A DNA stretch of 64,000 nt from Euonymus europaeus (Eukaryota > Streptophyta > Magnoliopsida > Celastrales > Celastraceae). The notes under the pieces were generated by a model. It did not search any database and was not told the DNA's origin. It worked only from the letters and a program-made list of their open reading frames with translations. The first letter of the stretch is position 1. Each line of letters opens with the position of its first letter. Shown here in pieces: positions 10,903-25,691 of the stretch. Made by a program: the position numbers and the translations under genes. Location: contig OY756958.1 in the NCBI GenBank assembly GCA_963580455.1, positions 26,424,501 to 26,488,500 on the forward strand, read 5' to 3'.

Positions 10903-13900
10903 ATGGCTGCCGAGCTATCGACGCGGTTTCTGTGCCCAGGCTTCGTTGGTTTGAACGCCAAACACGCAAATGTGCGCTTCCTTTCCCCTTCTCATCGTCT
11001 ACTTCCTGCTTCCTGCAAAATGCGCCAGCGAAGTTTCAGGTACTATTATATTCCGGCTTCAGACTTTCGATCTCAGTCATTCAAGATTTTTATTCTTGAT
11101 TGGACAAGTGTTTCTATTTCTTTTGTTTCAAATGATTTTCTTCTCTTCTTTTTTTTCTTCTAGTTCTTTATACTTGATAATGAGACCTATTTGTGAATTA
11201 CGTCGAGTACTATGGTTTCCATCACCGTCACACTATCATGGAGACTGTTACATTAATTTTCCTTCGAAAATTTACTCCTATTTTCGATAAGACGAACTAC
11301 GTTCATTCTTACAGTCTTTGGACATAATTCTAGCTACAAGAATAATTTACTGAAATGGATTTGAGTGCGAACGTACTTAGTGTGGACATATGTATTTATG
11401 TCAACTCTTGCTTCCGTATTGAGTAAAGTTGCATATCTTGAAGAAGATTTGATTAATAGATCAGAGCTATTTTCTGATTAAGTTGATCCATGGGTTCTTT
11501 GATAAGCTGGACAGATGCTGATTTTGCTCTAAAGATTTGAGTGGAAAATAGGATGACAAAGAGAGTCCAAAGGTTACAATTATGAATGATGTGCCTCAAT
11601 ATTAAGGTAGCATGACTTGAGATGAACAACGAGTGTATGATGTCTCTTTCCAATAATGCTCTAATCACTCTGAATTAATACTTTTCTTTTTTTATAACAG
11701 GTCATATGCTGGAAATGAATTTGCAGACCTTCTGTACATTTTGCTTAATTTTCTTACGTGAACTAGTTAGACAACAGGAATTTTCATTTCAACTTTGTAT
11801 CATCAGCAATTTATCTGTTTGTATTACATCTGGCAACAAATTGCGGTCTGTTTATGTCAGTGAATATCTGATACTCAGATACTCTATCTTGTTCACCTTA
11901 TTATGCTGCAACGTTGTGAATTAAATGCAGGTCACAAAATAAGAGACATGAGGTGAAGAAGGCCTCTTCTGATCAGCCTCCAACAAGTGAAGATGTCCCT
12001 CCAAGTCCTGATGAGGACTCTGAATCTAAAGACTCTTCTGTGGTTTCCCCAATTTTAGATCGTGAAACTGGACCTATTGACGAATTTGGTGAGATCGTAG
12101 AGTTGAAGCATGATCAACATGCCAACGAAAATGATGTTGCTATTTTAGCTGTACTTGACGAGTCAAAATCTTTGGTATTCTTCTTTAGCAGTACCTATAT
12201 ACTGAAATTAGAACTTGGGTAGTCTACTTTTATGTCAGGTGTGTTATATTAAGTTGGAATGTTAGATTCAATTTATATCGGCTGCCATGGATATAAAAAG
12301 ACTTAGTTTATATTTCACCACATGGAAATTTCTATGTTGGAGTTGTTTGATGAAATAGTTTTAATAAGCATTTAATTTTGTTCACTGCGGCTCCATCCTC
12401 GGTTGGAATTTGTTCTTAATATTTGTTTCTCTTGAAGAAGCAGTATCTTCCCTTTTCCTCAAATAAAAAGTAGGGAATTGTGGAAAACCATTTATAACTA
12501 TTTGAATTTTATTCCCTTCTCACAGGGTATAAATGTAGATGGCCGAGAGAAGCTTTCTGGTGTGCACCTTGAGGATTTAATTGGCATTATTAGGAATGCT
12601 GAGAAAAGTAGGATGAATTTCTGTTATTCTCTTGAATTATATTTTTCTATATTTCTTCTTCAGTTTAATATTTGTGTTTTGCATAAATACCTGGAGTCAT
12701 AATTGTTTTTCTTGATTCATGCTAGATATTCTTCTTCTCAACCAAGCTCGTGTTCGTGCTCTTGAAGATCTTGAAAAGATTCTCACAGAGAAGGAAGCGT
12801 TGCAAGGAGAAATTAATGTCTTGCAGATGAGACTGGCAGAAACAGATGCAAAGATTAAAATTGCTGCCCAAGAAAAGATTAAGGTGGAATTGCTCGAAGG
12901 CGAATTGGAGAAACTACAGGATGAATTTTCTCAAAGGGGTGGTTCTGCAGGAATTGAGGCGTACGACAATCAGATAAAATATTCAGTTGAGGAACCCTCT
13001 CCTCTAAGTAGTCCAAATCTTGATTCCCTCTTTAGGGAGCTTGCTTCTCTGAAGGAAGAGAATCTGTCCTTGAAGCATGACATTCAGACACTTAAAGAGG
13101 AGCTCAGTAATGTTAGGAATACAGATGAACGCATGCTGATGCTGGAAAAGGAACGCTCATTTTTGGAGTCTTCCTTGAAAAACTTGGAGTCCAAACTTTC
13201 AGTTTCTCAGAAAGATGTCTCAAATCTTTCTAATTTAACAACAGAATACAAGGACCTGGGGAAGAAGGTAGAAGATTTGCAAGCATTACTAGATAAGGCG
13301 ACCAAGCAGGCAGATCAGGCCACTCTGGTGCTACATCAGAACCAGGAGCTCTGCAAGAAGGTTGACAAATTGGAAGAATCTCTTGGAGAAGCTAATGTCT
13401 ATAAGCTGTCATCAGAAAAACTGCAGCAGTATAATGAATTGATGCAACAAAAGATAAAACTATTGGAAGAGCGACTTCAAAAGTCAGATGAGGAGATACA
13501 TTCTTACGTTCAAATATATCAGGAATCTGTCCAGGAATTTCAAGATACGCTTAATAGTTTAAAAGAAGAAAGTAAGAAAAGGGCCATAGATGAACCAGTT
13601 GATGACATGCCTTGGGAATTTTGGAGCCGTTTACTGCTTCTTATTGATGGTTGGTTGCTTGAGAAGCGAATATCAATGGATGATGCAAAGCTGTTGAGAG
13701 AGATGGTATGGAAGAAAGATGCACGCATACGTGATGCCTACATGGAATGCAAGGAAAAGAATGAGAGTGAAGCGGTCTCGATTTTTCTGGAGCTGACATC
13801 ATCAACAGGAAGGTAGGTATTCAATGTTAATTAGTAGAGTTTAGTGAATTTTTGTCGTTGTGCGTCTCTTGTTTGATTTTTATGTCTCTCTTTCTCTTTT

Positions 13901-16900
13901 TCTAGTCCAGGATTATATGTTACTCATATTGCGGCAGAAATCGCACCAGTGGCTAAGGTAACTTCATCTATATTTAAGAATTGCTGTTTTGTTTCCATAA
14001 CTTTTATAAAACCCAATAAGTATAAAAAAGAGACGGAAAGGATGTGTAAAACAGTTCTTGGAATAAAGGGACTGCCACATAATGATTCAAATGATAACTT
14101 GTACACCTATAAAATCGCTATGATATAGGTAGTTTTCTTTATTACTCACCACCACAAAACTTAAGTCTTATTTTCCATTGTCATGAAGGCCTATGACACA
14201 CTATGCGAACTGCAACATTCTCCATATTGGTTTTTGCCTCATTTTCCTTTTTTACTAAGCAAAATTGTCGATGTGATTCTTGTGCTGCACTTGTGTTTCT
14301 TAAAGTACTGCACAGCTCAATCAACTCATTAACAAGATTACGAGATCCTCCCCTCTCCTTGGGAAATAAAACTCTTTTATTTGCTTGCATGCATGTGTAT
14401 CTGTGTTTAGTCGTGTTGGTTTCTTATACCTCTGCATAGCTGGCTTCAGACAATTGAGACTTGGACACTCTTCATCCTTCACATTTTTATGCTAAATTCA
14501 AAGAACAAAACGATGCAAAAGGATTCTTATAGTGAAATAAATTTTAGGGAAAAGTAACCAGAAGGCCCCTATGGTTTCAAAAACTGGCCACTTGAGTGCC
14601 TATGCTCTTCCTTTTTTTCACGTCAAACAAGCTTGTAATTTAGACAAAGGGCAACGTTAGCCCTTCCGTATATTTTCAATCAAAAATTGCTGATGTGGCT
14701 CGAATTATATATATGACATGGCTTGTATAAAATACAATATAAATAAAAATATGCATAAAAGGTCTATAGTAAACCCTCTCTTCTCCTTCTCTCCCTCTCT
14801 CTTCTTCAATCTCCACCACCAGCCACTACCATCACCACCAACCACCTTCCACCTTCCACCGCTACCACCTCATCTCAAAGACCTCAGCCCGGATTTGGTA
14901 ATTTTGAGTTTGAAAGGTTCGAATGAGATCTGGCTTGTGGAGAGAGCCAGGGAGGAGGGAGTAGCATGGTCATCAGATGGAATGACGAGGAGGGAGGAGC
15001 ATGGTAGTTAGATGTCGTTGTTGTTGCTACCAATTTGTCTTGTGGAGGGATGACATTGTGGAAGCTGAGGCCGAGTGAGGCCGTGATTGCGATTGAGAGC
15101 TGTGGGAGCAATTCGATGTAGGTGTTGAAGCATATGAGGGTTGTCGGAGAAGATGCCAAAAAAGCATAACAAATCTGATGTTGTAGGTGTTGCCGGAGAA
15201 GATACCGGAAGAGTGTGCTCATTTTTTTTTTTCATTTCAATGTCACATTTAAAAATTAATTTTTAACAATGCCATTTCACTATGTAACGGACAGTTGGGC
15301 TAAAATAAATGACAAATCTTTGCAAGGGCAAACGTGACCTAGTTTTGGAAGCACAAGGGATTGTTTGACACGGGAAAGGAAAAAAAAACAGAGGAGCTCG
15401 AGTAGTCTGTTTTTTAAACCACAGGAGCCTTCTAGTTACGTATTCCTTTTTATTCCGATTTTGGTGTAAATATTATGAACTAGTTTGTATTTCAAACTTC
15501 AAAGCTTCTGACTTCTGTTAATGAGATCTCTTTATTTTTTTCATATCATTTCCCAATCCCAAATGGATATCCTTTTGAAAGTGCTGATTTTTTATTCCTA
15601 AGCGTAATTATTTTGGAAACTTATTAAAAGTTTGATAGACTATTACAGCTACTATAATATTGTTATCATTGCAGGTTGGTGGTTTGGGAGATGTTGTGAC
15701 TGGTCTTGGTAAAGCACTGCAAAAGAGAGGGCACCTTGTGGAGATAATTCTTCCCAAATACGATTGCATGCAATATGACCAAATTCGTGACTTGAGGGTA
15801 CATTAGCAGTTTGACTTTGACAATCTAAGCACCAATTGTAAAAACATGTATTTTATGAAGTATCAAATTATTTTTTTACTTTTGTAGGTCCTTAATGTGG
15901 AGGTAGAGTCATATTTTGACGGAAAACTGTTTAAGAATAAAATCTGGGTTTGTACTGTGGAAGGTTAGGATTTTGCAGTTAATGCTGCTGTGATATATTT
16001 TGAAATTCCTTTAAAAAATGTCATTTGAGATTATATACTGACCCAACTATAATGCAGGTCTTCCTGTTTACTTTATTGAGCCCCATCATCCTGATAGGTT
16101 CTTCTGGAGAGGGCAGTTCTACGGAGAGCGAGATGATTTCAAACGATTCTCCTATTTTAGCCGTGCAGCACTAGAATTTCTTCTTCAAGCTGGAAAGAAA
16201 CCTGATATAATTCATTGCCATGATTGGCAGACAGCTTTTGTTGTAGGGCCTACAGGTTTTGTTGAATCGCTTTTTCTTTCAGCAACTACTTGCAATTTCA
16301 TCACTTATGCGACTCTTTTATTGTTAGGCACCACTTTATTGGGATATATTTGCTCCGAAAGGACTGAATTCAGCCAGAGTATGTTTTACATGTCACAACT
16401 TCGAGTACCAAGGGACTGCGCCTGCTTCAGAATTGGCCTCTTGTGGCCTTGATGTCCACCAGCTAAATAGACCAGATAGAATGCAGGACAACTCAGCACG
16501 TGATAGAATCAATCCTGTTAAGGTATTGTTATTCTGTGTTCAAACACAATCAGTGTTTGTAGAAATACCTATCCCCTTATGGTTCTGGTTTCTTGCTCAG
16601 GGTGCAATTGTTTTCTCTAACATTGTAACAACAGTGTCACCCACCTATGCAGAGGAGGTGAGGACTGCTGAGGTACGAATGATTGAAATTCTAATACTTC
16701 ACACTGGCTTTATTTCTGCTGTCTCTTGTCTTTTGTTTTTATTTATTGATGTTAGTTATTGAAAAGAGTACTATTTTTGATATGGCAGTGCTAGTCGTCC
16801 ATAGACATTTCATCCATAAATGTCCATAAGCAGATGTGGTAGGTCATACATCACTGATTTTGGTGGCAAAATCAAGTTTGAAAATTCAAAAAGAAAAAGA

Positions 16901-19707
16901 AAAAGACATAGACACTATGGATGCAAATGTCTATGGAAATTTAGCATTTTCGTTTTTGATACACTATCTCGTAAATCGATTATCTGTGAGATCAGTCGAT
17001 GTCTCTTAAAGTTTTGATTTGTCCAAAGAATTCGTTGAGTTTGACAAGTTTAAATGACTTTGGTTGTATTAACATTTACCAAATAGCAGCTAAATACTAC
17101 AACCCGCAAATCTTTTATACATACATACATATATATTCAGACTTTGGAGCTATTGTGTGCTACCATGAAAGCTGTTTTTTTTTATCTATAATGTTTGATA
17201 CAATGGTCTACCTGTGCGGGACTTCTTGCGCATGAGTGCATCTGCTGCTAAGGCGAGTGTAAAAATGATGAATTTTTCTCTCTTCATCATTTGATTAGTA
17301 GGATGCAACTTTACATGAAAAGGATGAGTAAAATGTTTAATATGGCTCGTTGCTAAGATAAAGTGATCTATTTTACTTATTATCAATAAAGGCATTTGGT
17401 TCTTGATGACGAATGAAAGAATGCTCCACTGTTTTGCAGGGTGGACAAGGTCTCCATTCAACACTTAATTTTCACTCTAGAAAGTTCAAGGGGATTCTAA
17501 ATGGAATTGACACAGACGCCTGGAATCCTGCCACGGACACATTTCTTGAAGCCCAATACAGTGCTAATGATATTCAAGGGAAAGCAGAAAACAAAATGGC
17601 CTTAAGAAGGCATCTTGGTCTTTCTTTTTCTGATCACAGCCGGCCATTGGTAATCTAATAGATGAAAATATTAGATAATTAATTTTTCCATCACGGCATT
17701 CCTTTGCATTTTTTCCCACCGTTTGAAATTTGACTCAGGTCAGTTCATTGTACGGAATCAACACAAATATATATATATATATATGTATATCATTTTTTAT
17801 AAGAAATATATATACTTTAGAATGAGATACATGATTTCCCACACTGTTTAAAATTTGACTCAGATTAGTTCATTGTACAGAAGCTACACTAAAAAATATG
17901 TCCTTTTTTATAAGAAATATATATTTACTTTAGAATGAGATACATGACCGGAAACCAATGTTGTCTTGCTTATAGCTCAATTTCTAATAAAATGTATTTT
18001 CTTATCCTTCATTAACTAGAAAAACATGAGTAGTTGTATTCTTCCCTCCATCTTGTATAAATTAGTCTTATTACGATATTTGAAGCTGCTAATTACTAAG
18101 AATTTCTAGTTGTTACTGAACAGGTGGGCTGCATAACAAGGTTGGTGCCGCAGAAAGGTGTACATCTTATTAGACATGCAATATATAGAACACTCGAGCT
18201 TGGAGGACAATTCGTGCTTCTTGGTTCAAGCCCTGTTCCACATATTCAGGTAATGTACTTGTTCCGTGGCTATGGATGTGTCATCCACATCCTTTGTATT
18301 ATAAGAAGTAAAAAGACAAATAAAGGTTGGGAACTTCTTCTTGCTCATTTCATTGACATTTCACCCATAGTACATACTTGTATTTGCATGCATCTCCTTT
18401 AGATTATAGCTTCAGAAAACGTTAGACAATTACTTTCTTTCTTTTACTCTTGACTGAAAAGTTCTGATGTCAAAATTGAATAAAAAATAATATTTATCCA
18501 TATTTTTTGGTGTAGAAGTCAATTAGTACACTCCTCTGTCATTGTTTTCCATTAATGTGTTTCAGAAAAAAAAATCTAATTCCATCTCAATATCTCATGT
18601 ATTTAGATGGGTAAACTGCACTTTTCCCCTAGTGCGATAGAGTAGTGCACAGAGCCACCTACAATTAGCAAATTATCACTTTCAAGTTCTGCTTGTGTTT
18701 ATTTGTTTTTTAATCTTGTTTCTTTTCTTCTTTTCTTCTCTCTCTCCAGAGGGAGTTCGAGGGTATCGCAAACCACTTTGAGAATCATGATCATATTCGG
18801 CTAATACTGAAGTATGATGAGTCTCTTTCCCACAGCATTTATGCTGCTTCTGACATGTTCATCATCCCATCTATCTTCGAGCCTTGTGGCCTCACACAGG
18901 TACAAGCCAACTTCTTGCCTAAGAAAACTCTCAGAATGCAAAATCATCAGAGAGCTCTACTTAATTGAGTTTCTCATGGGAAGTTATTGAATAGGGCTGT
19001 CTTTTGATGGTTTTCAAAAATCATAAAGATTTGTATCTTAACTCGTATATATATACCTTAAAGTTTTATACCTTATACAATTTTCTTTCAGATGATAGCA
19101 ATGAGATATGGTTCTATACCCATTGTAAGGAGAACAGGTGGTCTAAATGACAGGTGATCTGCTTAATGCAATAATGCTCGACTTAATTGATGTTCTCAAT
19201 CTTTTAATTTGTTCTCTGACCTGTTAAATGTTGTTCTTCAGTGTATTTGACGTTGATGATGATACAATACCTCTCCAGTTTCGAAATGGATTTACATTTG
19301 TGAGTCCCGATGAACAGGTAAAAGATATCAACAATTTGTTTCATTTGTGTGCATGTTTTCACTGAAAATTTGTAGCACATGGAGCACCGTTTTGCAATTC
19401 CAGCCGCTGAACAAGAGCGTTGCATATACTGAAATTTTGTATTCTGACCCTCCAAATTCTTGTCCACTGTAGTCACAAATTAAAAGTTTTGTCTCCGCAA
19501 TTCTGATGTTTTTCCAGTCAACATCAACAGGGAATAAATGGTGCTTTGGAACGTGCATTTAACTATTACATGAATAATACTGATGGCTGGCAGCAGCTTG
19601 TTCAGAAAGACATGAGAATGAATTTCAGTTGGAAATCTTCAGCATCACAGTATGAGGATCTTTACCTAAAGTCAGTTACAAAAGCAAGGGCGGCAACTCG
19701 CAAATAA
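10903..19707 (+). CDS. Starch synthase 4, chloroplastic (16 exons, about 1017 aa)
   Basis: A GT5 glucosyltransferase that uses ADP-glucose and is needed for starch granule initiation in plastids. Exons: 10903-11039, 11931-12174, 12526-12607, 12726-13812, 13906-13957, 15675-15797, 15888-15963, 16058-16242, 16328-16522, 16601-16672, 17440-17649, 18124-18249, 18750-18899, 19092-19153, 19242-19317, 19531-19707; they total 3054 bases and keep frame. The N-terminus ([10 protein letters not shown], Ser/Arg-rich) looks like a transit peptide. Residues about 160-500 are coiled coil, the SS4 hallmark. The catalytic part starts at about 515 with ADP-glucose motif K534-[28 protein letters not shown] and [12 protein letters not shown] are also present. 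Arabidopsis SS4 is about 1040 aa with the same exon count. The last exon must start after the second CAG (19530), because the earlier AG gives the wrong frame. No lesion is seen. Confidence 0.95.
14545..15448. mobile_element. TIR DNA transposon (non-autonomous) in starch synthase 4 intron 5
   Basis: The left end, GTAACCAGAAGGCCCCTATG at about 14554, matches the reverse complement of the right end, GTAACTAGAAGGCTCCTGTG ending at 15439. The match continues inward for some 35-40 bases in all. The interior holds a C-rich CCACCACC stretch and no transposase. It resembles the long-TIR 'gene-like' elements of plants (Mutator-like is a guess). Exact borders and target duplication are unclear. It explains why this intron is 1.7 kb. 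Confidence 0.65.
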
Positions 19708-20770
19708 GCTTCTCTAGAATGCTGCTTCAATTATTGAGATACAAGATACTCCCGGTAAGCTTGTCTATCAGGTTGTGATTGGATCCAGGAAAACCTGCAA
19801 TTTTAATTGCCTGATTTCATGGATTATATTAAAATTCAGACAAGTGAATTTACACCATGAAGAGAGTTATGAAGTGGGCAATCTTGACACGATCCATTGC
19901 CATTCGGGCAATTTTAGTTCTTACACTAGATCACTGAATTCCTTTGTTCATAAAAATACGTGCGTAATAGTTGATATACATGTTAGGTTCTTTGTCTAAT
20001 TTTACACAGATTGTGAATTCTTTTGTCTCCACGACAAAAAAAGGAAAGGAGAAACAATGTAGAAACCTGTAAAACTTGTGAATGAAACATGTCAATATAT
20101 GTTAGAATTTTATGTGAATTCTCCTCTATCGAGAGTAAAATCAAGTATGTCATTTTAGTTCTCCAAATATAGAAAAGGAATTCGATGATCAATGTACCAT
20201 ATTAGAGTATATGCTGATGAGGCTTGTGGCAGAGAATGGAGAGGAGATGAGATGGCCTGAAGGGAGCATGTGAGTGTGGAATTGTTGGTCAATCGGGAGG
20301 CTCTTGAGGACTATTCATGATTGGAGAAACGGGTTGCGAATGGCCATAATAGAAGATGCAGAGTTTGATAGAGCTGCAGCCTACAAGAGATTTGGTTAAT
20401 GGGATTTTTGGAGGGTATGCTTTTTTTGTTCGTCTAATTAACAATTGGTCAATTAATTTATTAATTTATTTATTACTTCAATTTGCTCATAATTTTTATT
20501 TATTACTTCAATTTGGAGGGTATGCTTTTTTTGTTCGTCTAATTAACAATTGGTCAGTTAATTTATTAATTTATTTATTACTTCAATTTGCTCATAATTT
20601 TAGTCTTATATCTTCTAACAGTCCAAGGAAGAAAGACTAGAAAAAAAAATGCAGTTTCAATTCAAGAGATTATAATTAAACTCTGCATTGCTTGTCAACA
20701 ACTTTACGTCACCAGTAATACAATACACAACAAATTTCTTCTCTTTTCCCCCCCTTCCGAAAGCCTAAAC
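19708..20770. other. Spacer between starch synthase 4 and LHCB1 copy 1
   Basis: It holds the 3' UTR of starch synthase 4, then a stretch at 20205-20400 with short protein-like frames broken by stops (for example AEFDRAAAYKRFG before a TAA), possibly a coding remnant of unknown origin, and a tandem duplication. The last part is the 3' region of the minus-strand LHCB1. Confidence 0.45.
20409..20602 (+). repeat. Tandem duplication, period about 105 bp
   Basis: The block starting GGAGGGTATGCTTTTTTTGT at about 20410 recurs at about 20515, followed by the same TTAATTTATTAATTTATTTA and CAATTTGCTCATAATTTT stretches. The second copy is nearly identical, so the event is recent. Confidence 0.85.
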
Positions 20771-21745
<975 letters not shown>

Positions 21746-21789
21746 TTGTGATATCGAAATCTCTTATTTCATTGGATGGTCTTGATTTT

Positions 21790-23260
21790 TGTTTTGTCTT
21801 TTAGGTATCTGAGTTGGCCACCTCTCGTCCACCAAGTAGTTAAAGTCTAGCAAATATTGGGGCCACACCCACACGTCTTGTGGTTATAGCTTATGAGAGC
21901 TTCAATGTATGATATGCACAACTTTCGTTAACTCTGTATGACGGACGCATTATTGAAGATAGTATTTGTGCTAAAAGGGGAAAACTGAGAAATTCCAAGA
22001 TTATATTATTGATTATGTCCAAAACTTATTCGGCTTTACTGATGTGATCAGAATGGTTGTATTAGTTGTCGGATTGAGATTGCTCGGCTCATTCGAATGA
22101 CTTGCGCATGAGACGAGGACACTATGGAGTTCCCAAGTTCATGCTCATGGGACGCTCCGACGCTCAAATCAGTTAATGAAGACCAAGGTAACCCATTGAA
22201 TTGAGAACGACAATAATTGTGCGGCGGGCTTGTAGACTGAAGCTAGAGGAGGTACTTGAATTCACAAGCCATGCAAAGTCTAGCGTGCATTGATTCCATG
22301 CAAGCTCCCGTAGAGAACAAAAATAATAAATATTTCAATAATTTCATCACAAAAGCATCGTAGCAGTGTGTGTCATTCATTTATTGAATGTGATTTTCAA
22401 TGGACTTCTTGCTATGATATCACCACGATCATTGTATGAGTTCCACAAAATGCTGAAATGTTTTTAGGATGAGAATTACTGGAATCTCTAGCATTATTGC
22501 GTAGATAATTAATGAAGGGTCCATTAATGTTGCATGATATATTGCATGCACTTCATCAAGGGAATCAATGATTGATACCATGAAGATGCCATCATTGATA
22601 GGGTCATGAATAATTACAATCAAAGAAATATCGATAGAGGCCTTCGACAATCTAATCCACTGCATAGTGTCGGACAGAAGAAAGTCACTGGAGTGAGTCT
22701 GGGATGGACTATTCCGATGACGGGGACGAGGTTTGTGGTGAGAGAAGCGAATAGATGTTTAGAGGGAGAAGTGAAGCCCGAGGAAGAAAAAAAATAACTA
22801 GAGAGCTTTAGAGGCTTTGACTACTCATATTTATAGGATTCTGACTTACATGTTTGGCACTTGAGGTACGTGAGCTCTCAAACTCTAAGCTCGTGTTTGG
22901 TCATTTAGGCCTTTGTTTTGCACATTAGGTGATACTACATATTCGGCCCAGCTCGTGGGCTTGGCAAGACTTAATGGTGCCAGCGGCCATATACGTTGCA
23001 TGAGTCATAATGGGCTTATTTGTTTTTTAGGTGAATAGGCCTCTTGTGATAGAATAGTTAGCCTTCAGTTATTTGGCCAACAAGTCTGACATGGGTTCAC
23101 AAGCTTTATATATCATACGGTAAGTGTGAGATGATTTTTTGCTCATACATTTGGTAACTTCTTTAATTTGCTCAATATCCTGATTGACACGTTTACTTGG
23201 CATATGGTGCCACGTGTCAACATACTATTGAAGGGATTTTTGGAATTGTCAATTTTTTTC
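21790..23260. other. Spacer between the LHCB1 genes, no gene recognised
   Basis: Short open frames exist on both strands, but none shows homology I recognise or exon structure. The base composition is less AT-rich than flanking spacers around 22050-22260 and 22650-23000, so transposon-derived sequence is possible, but I cannot name a family. Confidence 0.4.
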
Positions 23261-23269
23261 AAAATGTTT

Positions 23270-23625
23270 GTTTGACACATTTATGTGTGGCCAAATAAGT
23301 TGGGACTTGGATAATGTTTTTTTCGAAGGTGGCTCATTGTTGATAGTGAATGCAATTAAGCAGCCAAGTCTGGTTCTTAATTGGTCTATTGAGAATATGG
23401 TGGAGGAGTCTTGTGCTTTATCGGATAGTCTCTTGGGCCAGTTGGATAATTTCAAAGATAAGCAGGCAAGCAAATGCTTGTGCGGATAATTTCGCTAAAT
23501 GGGGTGCTACATCAAATCTTTCGGATACCATTTTCAGTAATTTATTTTCAGAATTCAGAGTTTGGTTGGAGAATGGAGGTGAACCTCAGACCATCTCTTT
23601 GAATTATTTAGTTGTGTTTTTGTAG
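23270..23625 (+). pseudogene. LINE-type retrotransposon RNase H fragment, frameshifted
   Basis: One frame reads ..DNVFFEGGSLLIVNAIKQP (23300-23360) and NWSIENMVEE. After about 23450 the similarity continues in another frame as SRQANACADNFAKWGA. The acidic (E/S)D or EG-GSLL.V..I block followed by R.AN..AD..AK.G is the pattern of the C-terminal RNase H-like domain of plant LINEs and related 'reverse transcriptase' genes. The frame change and the lack of any RT part show a dead 5'-truncated copy. Homology is inferred from pattern only. Confidence 0.5.
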
Positions 23626-24151
23626 CGCTGTGTTTTGGCACTTCGAGCACCAGGAGAATATTGAAAGAAGTAACAAACTCTAAAATATCCAGATATCCAA
23701 TCACAATACATTTAACGATTACAGCAGAGAAAGAAATGAGAAACTTATCGAATCGATCGTATATCCGATAGGCATGGAGGGATTTGTGACGATTTTCTAT
23801 TAAGGAGTAAAAACACAACTAGGAAACACGAAGAATAAAAAAAATAGATCTCAATTTTATTTTTTTTATTTTTTTAATGTTTTGAATAAAAATAACTCTG
23901 AACGCATGCATGTTTTGTATTGAAGTAAATTAACGTCGCTTCCACACTAATTTAATATGAAAAAATCTCAATTTTCTCCGCTTACAAATTATAACCTCTT
24001 TGTTAGTGGCATGAGTTTAAACTCATCTTGGAATTTCAAAGAAAATTTTGTATCAAAAAATAATAAGAGATGGATGCTGTTAATTTGCCAAAAAATTGAG
24101 AAAAAATAATTTTCATTTTTTGAGCAAATGTGGGGATGCCAGCTGTGAGTC

Positions 24152-24295
24152 CACAAACCCACTTCGCAATATATATTATTTGGAAAGCATATGTAGGACT
24201 ATTGCCCTGCCGTGAGTGCAATGTCCATAGTCCATACCCCATAAACCCATTTCGCCATATATTATTTGGAAAGCAGATATAAGCTATTATCTCTT
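24152..24295 (+). repeat. Imperfect direct repeat, period about 96 bp
   Basis: CCACTTCGCAATATATATTA with TTTGGAAAGCATAT (about 24158-24195) recurs as CCATTTCGCCATATATTATT with TTGGAAAGCAGAT (about 24248-24285). Both are preceded by CA.AAACCCA. It lies about 300-450 bases upstream of the second LHCB1 start. Confidence 0.6.
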
Positions 24296-24463
24296 TGTAC
24301 AAGTGGCAGTCACTTATTGGACGGATAAGCAACTTATGACATTTGTCAAGATTGTTGACACCTATGTGGCTATGTACTTCACTTCAATGCAAGGGTGTCA
24401 TTTGTGCCCTTGTGGTGTAGAAGAGTGCCAAGTGGAACAAAAAAACCTATAAAATATCAAGAG

Positions 24464-25403
<940 letters not shown>

Positions 25404-25691
25404 ACAATAAAAAATTAATCTTGTAAAAAAAACTTGTGAGACGATGAATCCTCTTGTTTTATTTTTCTCGTTCTCCCATTTGACTGTGTATTTTGAGAGT
25501 GGTCTGTGGTGACTGGCGTTGAATATTGTTCTGAGCAAAGTGTAGTTAATTGTGAAATTTGTGTTCTTTTTCTTGGCTGAATGGATCTGACGTTCTTGAT
25601 TTCTTTCCGCATCAAATGTTTTAATGTTTTAACATTTAGCTCTGGCAAAACGTGACCGATAGTTGAACCCTCAAAATTTATAAAAAAGAAG

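Noticed and set aside
14718..15222. Overlapping open frames on both strands inside starch synthase 4 intron 5
   Set aside because: They lie within the TIR element, are low in complexity (Pro/Ser/Leu-rich from CCACC repeats) and match no known protein.
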